In this document: positions 36,363-44,698 of the stretch, piece by piece
Layout of the letters: each line of letters starts with the position of its first letter
How positions within the stretch are numbered: position 1 is the first letter of the stretch
Source: Rhodococcus sp. P-2
GTDB lineage: Bacteria; Actinomycetota; Actinomycetes; Mycobacteriales; Mycobacteriaceae
Direction of reading: 5' to 3'
Assembly (NCBI RefSeq): GCF_016598535.1
Contig: NZ_CP066779.1
Location: forward strand, 3,594,053-3,658,052
DNA: 64,000 nt
Position numbers and translations under genes: made by a program
The notes under the pieces: model-generated
Told to the model about the DNA's origin: nothing
Database searches by the model: none
What the model saw: the letters and a program-made list of their open reading frames with translations, nothing else

Positions 36363-37035
36363 CGGTAAACCGGTTGAGCGAGCACGAATGAGCGACATCG
36401 CTCTCGAACGCATTCGCGAAGCGATCGTCACTGGCGAACTGGCACCGGGATCGAAGATCAAGGACAGCGAACTCGCCGAGTATCTGGGATTGAGCAGAAC
36501 TCCGGTCCGCGAAGCGCTCGCGAGGCTGGTCGACACCGGACTCGTCGAAGCGAAACCCGGTGCGTACACACGCATCACCACCCTCGATCGCGGCGACGTC
36601 GAGGCAACACTCGCGGTCATCGAAGCTCTCGACCAACTGGCCGTCGTCACCGCCGTACCGAACCTCACCGACGAGATGATCGGGGCGATGCGCTCCGCCA
36701 ACAAGGACTTCGCCGCCGCCGTCAAGCGAAACGACATAGGCCGAGCCCTGACCGCGGACGATCGCCTACACAGCGTCATCATCGACGCTGCTGCAAATCC
36801 ACTGTTGAAGAAGCTGATCCACCAGGTTCACCCGCAAATTCACCGCATCTACTACCGCAAGTTCTCGAGCCTCCTCGGCAGCCAGGACTCCGTCGACCAT
36901 CACAACAAGCTGATCGCCCTGTGCGCCGACCACGATGCCGAGGCAGCAGCGACGCTGTCGGCCGAACATCGACGCCATCTCGGTGGGCTGATCGGTGAAC
37001 TCTTCGACGCTGACGAGTTCGCACTCTCGGATTGA
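36352..37035 (+). CDS. GntR family regulator (FadR-like FCD type)
   Basis: About 227 residues. The winged helix lies near the N-terminus (IREAIVTGELAPGSKIKDSELAEYLGLSRTPVREALARLVDTGLVEAKPG), followed by an all-helical FCD-like ligand domain with DDRLHSVIIDAAAN and HHNKLIALCADHD. It lies directly downstream of the racemase on the same strand and probably controls it together with its own gene through the shared palindrome. The start is uncertain (GTG at 36331 or ATG at 36352); neither has a ribosome-binding site, so leaderless translation is possible. Confidence 0.87.
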   Translation: MLRGGKPVERARMSDIALERIREAIVTGELAPGSKIKDSELAEYLGLSRTPVREALARLVDTGLVEAKPGAYTRITTLDRGDVEATLAVIEALDQLAVVTAVPNLTDEMIGAMRSANKDFAAAVKRNDIGRALTADDRLHSVIIDAAANPLLKKLIHQVHPQIHRIYYRKFSSLLGSQDSVDHHNKLIALCADHDAEAAATLSAEHRRHLGGLIGELFDADEFALSD

Positions 37036-37067
37036 CCGTCCCCCGACTGCAAGTTTCGGCGCTTGCC

Positions 37068-37089
37068 TATATTGGCCATTGCCGATATA
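37068..37089. promoter_or_regulatory. Putative operator of the ArsR regulator
   Basis: TATATTGGC and GCCGATATA form an inverted repeat (8 of 9) with a 4-base spacer, 9 bp before the ArsR start. The symmetry and position fit an autoregulated ArsR/SmtB-type operator. Confidence 0.6.
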
Positions 37090-37097
37090 AATGACTG

Positions 37098-37475
37098 GTG
37101 CATGCGTTCGACGTTCTCGGAGACCCCGTTCGGCGACGAATCATGGAACTCCTGTCCGGCGGCGAGCGCTCGGCGGGTCAGATCGCCGAAGTCGTGGCAG
37201 CGGAGTTCGGGATCTCGCAACCGACCGCGTCCGGGCACTTGCGAGTGCTCCGAGAAAACGGATTCGCCACGGTCCGCAGCGAAGGCACCAGGCGTCTCTA
37301 TGCCGTCGAGCCCGCGCCATTGCAGGAAGTGGACCAATGGCTCGACGGATTCCGGCAGTTCTGGAGCGGCCCTCTCGACGCACTGGCCACAGAACTCGCA
37401 CGCGGGAAACGACGCGGCTCGAAGCGGAGCAGATCTTCACCATCGAATTCTTCCGACGAAGGAGACTCACAATGA
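37098..37475 (+). CDS. ArsR family transcriptional regulator
   Basis: A 125-residue protein with a winged helix (FDVLGDPVRRRIMELLSGGERSAGQIAEVVAAEFGISQPTASGHLRVLRENGFATVRSEGTRRLYAV). It lacks the Cys motif of metal-sensing ArsR proteins, so it belongs to the group paired with AHSA1/SRPBCC proteins. The GTG start follows the inverted repeat. Its stop overlaps the ATG of the AHSA1 gene (ATGA). The tail is Ser/Arg-rich. Confidence 0.88.
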   Translation: MHAFDVLGDPVRRRIMELLSGGERSAGQIAEVVAAEFGISQPTASGHLRVLRENGFATVRSEGTRRLYAVEPAPLQEVDQWLDGFRQFWSGPLDALATELARGKRRGSKRSRSSPSNSSDEGDSQ

Positions 37476-38068
37476 CCGAGATCGCTAACCAGGACACCAG
37501 CCTCACCGCGGTAGAGCGGAGCATGGGCAACCGCGACATCGCGGAAGGTGCGGCTCGAACAGCCGTACTCAAGCGCCGCTACGACGCCTCGGTCGCCGAC
37601 GTCTGGAACGCCATCACCACCCCTGACCGGATCAACCGCTTCTTCCTGCCGGTGAGCGGAGACTTCCAGGTGGGCGGCTCGTACGCTTTCGAAGGCCAGG
37701 CAAGTGGCGAGATCCTGGCTTGCGACGCTCCACACCTGCTGCGACTGCAGTGGACCCCACCCGGCGATCGCGGATACAGCGATCAGGTCGAGATCCGGCT
37801 GACCGCAGACGGCCCCGACGCCACCTGGCTCGAGTTGGAGCACGCCTCCGTAGCCGACGTCTTCCGCAACGACCCGGACACTGGCTGCTACGGCGTCGGA
37901 ACCGGATGGGAAGGCCCTCTTCACTACCTGGGCGAATACTTGCGCGGCACTCTCCCCGATGCGCCGAGCACCGAGTGGTACACCTTCGATGAAGCAGAGG
38001 AGCTTCGCCTCGCCAACTTCCGAGGGCGGGAGTGGGCAAAGATCGAGGCAGAGCACGACGGCCGGTAG
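37472..38068 (+). CDS. AHSA1/SRPBCC domain protein
   Basis: A 198-residue protein of the AHSA1-like SRPBCC fold. VLKRRYDASVADVWNAITTPDRINRFFLPVSGDFQVGGSYAF is the N-terminal signature, and the later CYGVGTGWEGPLHYLGEYL fits the C-terminal helix of this fold. The cavity binds small hydrophobic ligands; no enzyme activity can be named. Coupling to an ArsR gene is a very common actinobacterial arrangement. Confidence 0.87.
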   Translation: MTEIANQDTSLTAVERSMGNRDIAEGAARTAVLKRRYDASVADVWNAITTPDRINRFFLPVSGDFQVGGSYAFEGQASGEILACDAPHLLRLQWTPPGDRGYSDQVEIRLTADGPDATWLELEHASVADVFRNDPDTGCYGVGTGWEGPLHYLGEYLRGTLPDAPSTEWYTFDEAEELRLANFRGREWAKIEAEHDGR

Positions 38069-38124
38069 CGCCCAATTCTTCGAAAACGGTCACAGGATGG
38101 CCGTTTGCTTTGTATCGTGACCGA

Positions 38125-38142
38125 GCTGGACGTATGTCCAGC
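38125..38142 (+). terminator. Hairpin followed by a T-run (terminator or operator)
   Basis: GCTGGAC and GTCCAGC form a 7-bp stem with a 4-base loop, followed by AGTTTTGG. It lies 56 bp after the AHSA1 stop and 59 bp before the YhgE gene, so it could end the ArsR transcript or act as an operator for the downstream gene. Confidence 0.4.
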
Positions 38143-38201
38143 AGTTTTGGTGGCTTTCTTTCGTGCCACAACTGCTTCGGTCCACGAGAAGAGAGCTCCA
38201 C

Positions 38202-40241
38202 ATGGCGCCACAACCCGTAGTCGACAACGCGGCAACGACGCGACGCACGCACATCATCCGGACAGTTCTCGCTGTCCTCGTCATCGCACCGCTGTCGATT
38301 GCGGCGTTCTACATGTGGGCACTGTGGGATCCGGGCGACACGGTCAACCGCTTGCCCGTCGCCATCGTCAACGCGGATGCGGGCACGGAACTCGACGGAA
38401 CACGCCTGCAAGCCGGCGACGAAGTTGTTGCCGCGCTCGTCGAGAGCGGAGACGTCGCGTGGAAGGTAGTTTCCGAGCAGGAAGCCGCCGACGGCGTCAA
38501 CGACGGCACCTATTACTTCTCGGTCGTCATTCCGAAGACTTTCAGCGCAGACGTGGCCAGTGCCGCATCGGGTTCAGGCCGCAAGGCCGAACTCGACGTT
38601 TTGTACAACGATTACAACAGTCTGGTCGCCGGCCCGGTCGGTGAAAGCATCATCGCTCAGGTGCGCTCGGCAGTCTCCGAGTCGATCGGCGAGCAGTCCA
38701 TCGACCAAGTGCTGGTCGGGTTGGGCGAACTCGGAACAGGATTCGGTGAAGCAGCCGCGGGCGCGCAACAACTGTCCGACGGGTCCTCCGAGGCACTGGC
38801 CGGAACCAACGAGCTCTACGCCGGAAGCAAGGAACTCGCCACCGGCATGGGTGAAGCCAATCAGGGCGGCAAGGAGCTGGCCACCGGAGCCGGCGAGCTG
38901 GCCACTGGAGCTGGCGAGGCTGCTGCAGGTTCGAGCGAGTTGAGCAGCGGACTCAACCAGTTGGTCGGGGGCACCGACGAACTCGGCGCTGGAGCTCGTC
39001 AGATCAGCGAAGTGGTCGACATGGTCACCACCCCGGTACTCGACCTCGCGGGGTCCTCCGACGCCGTCGTCGGTCAGATCGATGCCCTCACCTCGATGCT
39101 TCGGAACTCGACCGATCCAGTCTCCGCCGGGCTCGTCGAAGCGCTCGGCGGACTGCGGGCCTCCCTGACCGCACAACCCTCGGACGACGACGTGATCGGT
39201 CAGCTCGGCCAGCTTCGCGACGGTGCGCGGGAGATCTCGCGGCAGCTCACCGACCCGAGCAGCGACTACCGTGGCGGGCTTCTTGCCGCGGCGGCCGGTG
39301 CGGGTGAACTCAACACGGGACTAGGCCAACTGTCCGACGGCGCAGGCCAACTCGCTACCGGCGCACAGGAACTCTCCACCGGCCTCGGGCAGTTGGACAC
39401 CGGAAGTATTGCGCTCCGTGACGGTCTCGGGCAGCTATCGGCCGGCGTCGGCGAGCTCGACGCGGGCAGCGCAGAACTCGCCACCGGTTTGTCCGACGGC
39501 GCCGCCCAGGTGCCGCAGTTCACGGACGACGAACGCGCCACCACAGCCAATCTGCTCTCGTCCCCGGTTGCCGTCGACGCGCGGAACAACTATCCCGCAG
39601 CCGGTTTCGGGCCGGGAGCCGTCCCTGCCGTGATCTCGGTGGCACTGTTCCTGTGCGGAATTCTCACCTGGTTCGTTGTCCGCCCACGACGCGGACGTTC
39701 GCTGAACTCGCACACGAGTGTGGTGCGCGAGGGGCTGCGCCGCTACCGCATTCCCGCGCTGGTCACCTTGGTCGCGGCGCTCGTGTTGTCGGTGGTGTCA
39801 CTGACCGTGGCACACGTCGAACCGCCGAGCGTCCTGGCGATGATCGCCGTGATGATCCTGGTGGGTGCCGCCGCGGTCAGCTCGGGCAGGCTCTTCACCG
39901 TTGTGTTCGGAGCCGTCAACGGAACCTTCATCGCCCTGGGCGCCTTGATGATTCAGATCTTCGCCTTCGGCGCGGTGTATCCCATCGAACAGATGCCGAC
40001 CGTTCTGCAGTGGCTGCACGCCCTGATGCCACTGACCTGGGCGCGCAACGCCATGCGCATGGTCCTCGTCGGCTACTACGGCCCGAAATTCTGGGTGGCA
40101 GTATTCGCTCTGGCTGCCTTGGTGATCGGTGCCGTCCTGTTCACGATCTGGTGGCGCCGCCGACAAGAACCGCCGACAGACGCCGAGGACGACGCGCCGA
40201 TCACCGAGGAGATCGTGTACCTCCAGCAAACGCAAGCGTGA
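38202..40241 (+). CDS. YhgE/Pip family membrane protein
   Basis: A 679-residue membrane protein. One helix lies near the N-terminus (residues about 20-42), a long extracytoplasmic region follows, and about five or six helices from residue 470 onward resemble ABC-2 permeases. The external region carries LxxGxxxLxxGxxxL repeats (about residues 175-430; GTNELYAGSKELATGMGE, LNTGLGQLSDGAGQLATG), the hallmark of YhgE/Pip (phage infection protein) proteins. Family members relate to MmpL/Esx secretion loci and bacteriophage receptors. Function here is unknown. The start at 38202 is chosen over 38163 because of the conserved N-terminal helix. Confidence 0.87.
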   Translation: MAPQPVVDNAATTRRTHIIRTVLAVLVIAPLSIAAFYMWALWDPGDTVNRLPVAIVNADAGTELDGTRLQAGDEVVAALVESGDVAWKVVSEQEAADGVNDGTYYFSVVIPKTFSADVASAASGSGRKAELDVLYNDYNSLVAGPVGESIIAQVRSAVSESIGEQSIDQVLVGLGELGTGFGEAAAGAQQLSDGSSEALAGTNELYAGSKELATGMGEANQGGKELATGAGELATGAGEAAAGSSELSSGLNQLVGGTDELGAGARQISEVVDMVTTPVLDLAGSSDAVVGQIDALTSMLRNSTDPVSAGLVEALGGLRASLTAQPSDDDVIGQLGQLRDGAREISRQLTDPSSDYRGGLLAAAAGAGELNTGLGQLSDGAGQLATGAQELSTGLGQLDTGSIALRDGLGQLSAGVGELDAGSAELATGLSDGAAQVPQFTDDERATTANLLSSPVAVDARNNYPAAGFGPGAVPAVISVALFLCGILTWFVVRPRRGRSLNSHTSVVREGLRRYRIPALVTLVAALVLSVVSLTVAHVEPPSVLAMIAVMILVGAAAVSSGRLFTVVFGAVNGTFIALGALMIQIFAFGAVYPIEQMPTVLQWLHALMPLTWARNAMRMVLVGYYGPKFWVAVFALAALVIGAVLFTIWWRRRQEPPTDAEDDAPITEEIVYLQQTQA

Positions 40242-40247
40242 GTCGGA

Positions 40248-41447
40248 TCAGCGAACGAGCGTCGTACGCATCAACATGACGTTGTAGTCGGCCCACGTGG
40301 TGGCAAGGAAATACAGTTCCGAACCGCTGGACCACGGGTGGATGTAGGCAGCGTAGATACCGGGAACCTCGACCAGATTGACCAGTGTTTCCGGCGCTGT
40401 CCACGGACCGACAGGACTGGGCGCGGTACGCATCACGATCGAACTGAACGCGTCGGCGTACATCGCGACGAACTTGCCGAGGAACTCGTTGTACTGAACG
40501 GAGACCTCACCGATGCGGCCGTCTATGACGGGTACGGCCGCAGCTGGATCGGCGCGGATCCAGCCGTTTCCGTTCCAGTACTCGTAGGCGGACAGTTGAA
40601 GGATCGAATCCTCGGGGACGCGAGAAAGCCGAACCTCGCCGGATCGTCCCGCGGGGGTTCCGTAGTTGTAGACGAACCCGCCATCCTTCACCATCGAGCT
40701 CATCTGAAAGTTCTCACTACCGGCAACAGGACCTACACCGGCGGGAAGAACACCACCGATGTTGGGGCGCAGCGTTTCCGGATGCGTGGCCCACGTTTCG
40801 CCGTTGTCCGAGGAAGTGGCAATCTGTGAGTAGTTCGTGCTCCACTGCCCGGCCTCACCCCAGTTACGCACCGACATGTAGCTCAGATACTGCACACCGT
40901 TCACCGCAATGCCGCTGGTGGGGATACTGGACGCCTCGACGCCCGGAACCTTCAGACCGGCAATGATCTCGCGTGCCTGACCGGCGCCGTCCATCGGCGC
41001 GCTGTCGATGCGCATACCGTCGGCCAGCACCCGATCCGAGCTGCGGAAGAGTACATTGCTTCGCCACTCGCCCACCAAACCGTCGCAGGCGGGGTTGCGA
41101 CTGAGCCCGGTGGTGTCACCGAAAGCGGTTAGAATCTGACCGGCACCGTTGTCCCACATGATGCCCAGATCCGTGCCCAGAACATTGAAGCGATCGACCG
41201 TCTTGTTGGGACTGTATGTCCCGGTGACTTTTTCGATCGCGGTAGTACGCCCGGACAGGCCCGGCAACCCTCCGGTGTTGCCGTTGAGCCACGGCGCCGC
41301 ATTGGCCGGCCCTCCGGTACTGCCGACACCACTCACTCCGACGCATCCCGGCGCCGCCGTCGCCGGCGAAGCCACCGCCGTGACGGCAGCGGCCGCAATC
41401 GCAGCAACTGTTCCGAACACTCCCAACGATCTCCCCGCGCGAAACAT
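40248..41447 (-). CDS. Exported DUF4185 protein, second copy (putative endo-D-arabinanase-like)
   Basis: A 399-residue secreted paralogue of the 33420-34589 protein. The signal peptide ends in PATAAPG. The mature part repeats the same landmarks: DRFNVLGTDLGIMWDNGAGQILTAFGDTTG, GEWRSNVLFRSSDRVLADGM, SYMSVRNWG, SVQYNEFLGKFVAMYAD and the C-terminal ADYNVMLMRTTL. GGGGGAG precedes the ATG. As for its paralogue, D-arabinan cleavage is inferred from family knowledge only. Confidence 0.83.
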   Translation of the reverse strand: MFRAGRSLGVFGTVAAIAAAAVTAVASPATAAPGCVGVSGVGSTGGPANAAPWLNGNTGGLPGLSGRTTAIEKVTGTYSPNKTVDRFNVLGTDLGIMWDNGAGQILTAFGDTTGLSRNPACDGLVGEWRSNVLFRSSDRVLADGMRIDSAPMDGAGQAREIIAGLKVPGVEASSIPTSGIAVNGVQYLSYMSVRNWGEAGQWSTNYSQIATSSDNGETWATHPETLRPNIGGVLPAGVGPVAGSENFQMSSMVKDGGFVYNYGTPAGRSGEVRLSRVPEDSILQLSAYEYWNGNGWIRADPAAAVPVIDGRIGEVSVQYNEFLGKFVAMYADAFSSIVMRTAPSPVGPWTAPETLVNLVEVPGIYAAYIHPWSSGSELYFLATTWADYNVMLMRTTLVR

Positions 41448-41551
41448 GACTCCCCCAAGGCCGGGATTGTTGGTGTTGTCGTCGTCGTTCCCCCCCGAAC
41501 CTCGGACAATCTAGCAACCTCAGTCACAGATAACCCAATCGGACAAAGACA

Positions 41552-41598
41552 CGAAAAGGCCTGAAAGTCATAGTAGTTCAGACTTTCAGGCCTTTTCG
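41552..41598 (-). terminator. Strong terminator hairpin
   Basis: A perfect 18-bp stem (41552-41569 with 41581-41598) with an 11-base loop. It lies 23 bp after the stop of the minus-strand SDR gene and would end the thiolase-SDR transcript before the DUF4185 gene. Confidence 0.85.
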
Positions 41599-41621
41599 GA
41601 CAGAGAAGATCAGTCAGACGG

Positions 41622-42407
41622 TCAGCGCGCTCCGCTCGCACCGCCGTCGAGTGGGATCACCGCGCCGGTCAGATAAGCCCCGGCACGCGAAGCCAGGAAA
41701 ATTGCAAGACCTGCAGCGTCCTGAGGAGTTCCGACCCGGCCCAACGGGACCGAATCCGCCACAGCCTTTGCGCTCTGCTCGTCCTCCAGGAGGAATGCCA
41801 TCATCTTCGACGGAAACGGACCCGGCGCAATGGCGTTGACCGCGATCTGTTCCCCCGCAAGCGTCGCTGCCAACTTGCGCGTCAACATGTGCACCGCAGC
41901 CTTACTGGCACCGTACGAGAAGTTCTCCGAGCCCGACACCACAAGTCCGTCGATCGATCCGATATTGATCACGCGCGCGGGATCTTCGGCCTTGGCCGCA
42001 GAACGCAACTGCGGCAACAGCTTCTGGGTCAAGAGGAAGATGGCTTTGACGTTGATGTCGAAAATCTTGTCGAAGCCGGCGGCCGGAAAATCGTCGACCG
42101 GAGCTCCCCACGTCGCACCGGCGTTGTTGACCAGTACGTCGAGCGTCGGCGAAATCTCGGCGACCTTCGCAGCGAGGCTCTCGATCCCCTCGTCCGTGGA
42201 CAGATCGGCCGGATGCGAGATGCAGGTGCCGAACTCCGAAAGCTCCCGCGCGGCTTCGTCACAGGCTTCGGCTTTTCAAGCCGAAATGACGACCGTCGCA
42301 CCGCCTTCGACAAATCCGCGAGCGATCATGTATCCGATGCCACGTGATCCACCGGTGACCACAACGGTCTTGCCACTGACGTCGAACAGTCCCTCGATCA
42401 AGCTCAT
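41622..42407 (-). pseudogene. SDR (3-oxoacyl-ACP reductase-like) interrupted by an in-frame TGA
   Basis: Read from the ATG at 42407 (overlapping the thiolase stop as ATGA), a normal SDR frame of 261 codons continues to 41622. It carries TGGSRGIG (about residue 19), VLVNNAGA, YGASK and a C-terminal IPLDGGA. Codon 44 (42278-42276) is TGA inside VVISA-stop-KAEACDEAA, where SDRs usually have Arg (CGA to TGA would explain it). The 3' part from ATG 42032 lacks the cofactor-binding half, so it cannot be a full enzyme. This could be a real nonsense mutation or a sequencing error; the rest is intact. Confidence 0.85.
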
Positions 42408-43603
42408 GCGACCTCGAAAAGCCCGGCAGCACCCATGCCGCCGCCGATGCACATGGTCACGACCACGAGCTTGGCTCCGCGCCGTTTTCCTTCAAGAAGT
42501 GCATGGCCGACCAGACGAGCACCCGTCATTCCGTACGGATGGCCGACGGAGATACCGCCACCGTCGACGTTGTACTTCTCGGGATCGATCCCGAGCTTGT
42601 CACGGCAGTACAGGGCCTGAGAGGCAAAGGCCTCGTTGAGTTCCCAGAGATCGATGTCGTCGACCTTCAGCCCGTGCAGATCGAGCAGGCGGGGAATCGC
42701 GAACACCGGCCCGATGCCCATCTCGTCGGGAGCGCAACCCGCGACGGCCATGCCACGGTAGATACCGAGAGGAGCCAACCCGCGGCGTTCCGCCTCGCCT
42801 GCCTCCATCAGCACGGAAGCGGAGGCACCGTCCGAGAGCTGAGACGAGTTGCCCGCAGTGATGGAGGAATTCGCACTGACAGTACCGTCGGCCAGAACCG
42901 GTCGCAGACTCGCCAGACCTTCCAACGTGGTGGAAGCGCGGTTGCCTTCGTCCCGGGTCAGCGTCACGGACTCGCTGCGGATCTCACCCGTCTCCTTGTC
43001 CTGCACCTGCTTGATCGAGGGCAGCGGGACGATTTCGAGATCGAACCGACCTGCGTTCTGAGCTGCTGCGGTCCGCTGCTGCGAGACGAGCGCGAATTCG
43101 TCCTGCTGCTCGCGGGTCACTCCGTAGCGCTCGGCGACGATTTCGGCCGTGTGCAGCATCGGCATGTAGATCGACGGCTTGTTTTCCTTCAGCCACGGAT
43201 CAGCCGCGCGGAAGTTGTTCATGTGATCGTTCTGTACCAACGAGATCGATTCGACGCCGCCGCCGACCGCGATCTGCATTCCGTCGTCCACGATCTGCTT
43301 GGCTGCGGTTGCGATGGCCATGAGCCCGGACGAGCACTGACGGTCGATCGTCATTCCGGAAACCGAGTCCGGAAGCCCCGCCCGCAGTACCGCTTGCCGC
43401 GCGACGTTGCCGCCGGAAGATCCCTGCTGCAACGCAGCGCCGAGAATGACGTCCTCGACCTCGCCGCCTTCGAGTCCCGCGCGCTGAACTGCATTCGAAA
43501 TGGCATGTGCAGCGAGCTCTTGAGCCTGAGTGTTGTTGAACGCGCCGCGGTACGCCTTACCGATCGGGGTACGGGCAGTGGAAACGATGACAGCTTGCCT
43601 CAT
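42404..43603 (-). CDS. Acetyl-CoA acetyltransferase / 3-ketoacyl-CoA thiolase
   Basis: A 399-residue thiolase. The acyl-carrying Cys is in [10 protein letters not shown], His is in [14 protein letters not shown], and the second Cys is in [12 protein letters not shown]. This catalytic set is complete. It probably catalyses the last step of beta-oxidation (thiolytic cleavage of a 3-ketoacyl-CoA). It lies after a long hairpin that separates it from the upstream acyl-CoA gene set. It is translationally coupled (ATGA) to the interrupted SDR. Confidence 0.92.
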   Translation of the reverse strand: MRQAVIVSTARTPIGKAYRGAFNNTQAQELAAHAISNAVQRAGLEGGEVEDVILGAALQQGSSGGNVARQAVLRAGLPDSVSGMTIDRQCSSGLMAIATAAKQIVDDGMQIAVGGGVESISLVQNDHMNNFRAADPWLKENKPSIYMPMLHTAEIVAERYGVTREQQDEFALVSQQRTAAAQNAGRFDLEIVPLPSIKQVQDKETGEIRSESVTLTRDEGNRASTTLEGLASLRPVLADGTVSANSSITAGNSSQLSDGASASVLMEAGEAERRGLAPLGIYRGMAVAGCAPDEMGIGPVFAIPRLLDLHGLKVDDIDLWELNEAFASQALYCRDKLGIDPEKYNVDGGGISVGHPYGMTGARLVGHALLEGKRRGAKLVVVTMCIGGGMGAAGLFEVA

Positions 43604-43630
43604 CGGGGAAACCTTTCGTCGAACACGAAG

Positions 43631-43678
43631 TGCTGTGCGCCTTTATTAACCGCCGGGGGTTAATAAAGGCGCACAGCA
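43631..43678. terminator. Long hairpin between quinone oxidoreductase and thiolase genes
   Basis: A perfect 21-bp stem (43631-43651 with 43658-43678), loop GCCGGG. It lies 5 bp after the stop of the quinone oxidoreductase gene and 27 bp before the thiolase start, both on the minus strand, and so would end the upstream operon. Confidence 0.8.
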
Positions 43679-43683
43679 GAGGA

Positions 43684-44667
43684 TCAGGGCTGGAACACGA
43701 CGCGACCGACTGTGGTGCCGTCGCCGAGGCGGCCGATACCGTCGGCCACGTCCGTCAACGACAACCGCTCACTGATCAGTGGTTTGACCAGACCGGCATC
43801 GGCGAGCCTGGTGAGCTCGACGTGGCAATCGTCGATGGCCTGCTGGTTGTAGGCTTTGTACAGCCCCCAGTGCAGTCCGATGATCGAATAGTTCTTGATG
43901 AGAGCATGATTGAGTGCCGGCTGCGGAATCGTGCCACCCGCGAAACCGATGATGACGATCCGTCCCTCGAAGGCGATGCACTTCGTGGACTTCGCGTATG
44001 CGTCACCGCCGACCGGATCGAAGACGACATCGGCGCCCTTGCCACCGGTGAACTCCTTGACCGCTGCCACGAAGTCCTCACTGTGACGGTCGACCACGAG
44101 GTCTGCGCCCAGCTTGCGCGCGTACTCCGCCTTGTCCGGCCCACCGACGACACCGATCACCTTGGCGCCTGCCGCCTTGCCGAGTTGCACTGCAGCACTG
44201 CCCACACCACCCGCAGCGGCGTGTACCAACAAGGTTTCACCTTCGAGCAGTTGAGTGCGCCGGTGCAGAGCGAACCACGCCGTCTGGTAGCCGATGCTCA
44301 GTGCGGAGGCTTCCGCGTCGTCGAGAGCCGACGGCGCCGGGAACGTGTTGTTCTGATCCAGTACCGAGTACTCGGCGAATCCACCGGACGGCAGACTCGG
44401 ATTACCGATCACCCGGTCCCCCACCGCGAACTTGGTCACCGATTCACCGACCGAGACCACTTCACCACACAGTTCGACGCCGGGGGTGAAGGGCAGCGGC
44501 GGCTTGATCTGGTATTCACCCCGGCACATGAGGACGTCCGGGAAGTTGGCCGGAGCGGCCAGCACCTTCACCAACATCTCCGTCGCACTGGGGGTGGGAT
44601 CCGCGGTTTCCTCCAACGCGAGTACATCGCGGGGTTCGCCGAGTTCGTTGACGCGCCAAGCCTTCAC
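43684..44667 (-). CDS. Zinc-free NADPH:quinone oxidoreductase-like protein (MDR)
   Basis: A 327-residue MDR enzyme. FTPGVELCGEVVSVGESV and the NADPH motif HAAAGGVGSAAVQLG are present, and zinc-binding Cys residues are lacking. The family reduces quinones or enoyl substrates; some members are enoyl-CoA/thioester reductases. It is the last gene of the minus-strand acyl-CoA operon, next to a dehydrogenase, so a CoA-ester reductase role is possible. Confidence 0.85.
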   Translation of the reverse strand: MKAWRVNELGEPRDVLALEETADPTPSATEMLVKVLAAPANFPDVLMCRGEYQIKPPLPFTPGVELCGEVVSVGESVTKFAVGDRVIGNPSLPSGGFAEYSVLDQNNTFPAPSALDDAEASALSIGYQTAWFALHRRTQLLEGETLLVHAAAGGVGSAAVQLGKAAGAKVIGVVGGPDKAEYARKLGADLVVDRHSEDFVAAVKEFTGGKGADVVFDPVGGDAYAKSTKCIAFEGRIVIIGFAGGTIPQPALNHALIKNYSIIGLHWGLYKAYNQQAIDDCHVELTRLADAGLVKPLISERLSLTDVADGIGRLGDGTTVGRVVFQP

Positions 44668-44698
44668 AGCAATTCTCCAGACAGATAGTGGGTGGGAT

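Noticed and set aside
42276-42278. TGA read as selenocysteine in the SDR
   Set aside because: SDR enzymes have no selenocysteine at this position and nothing like a SECIS element follows.
42503-43663. A 386-codon open frame on the plus strand
   Set aside because: It is antisense to the thiolase gene and shows no domain.
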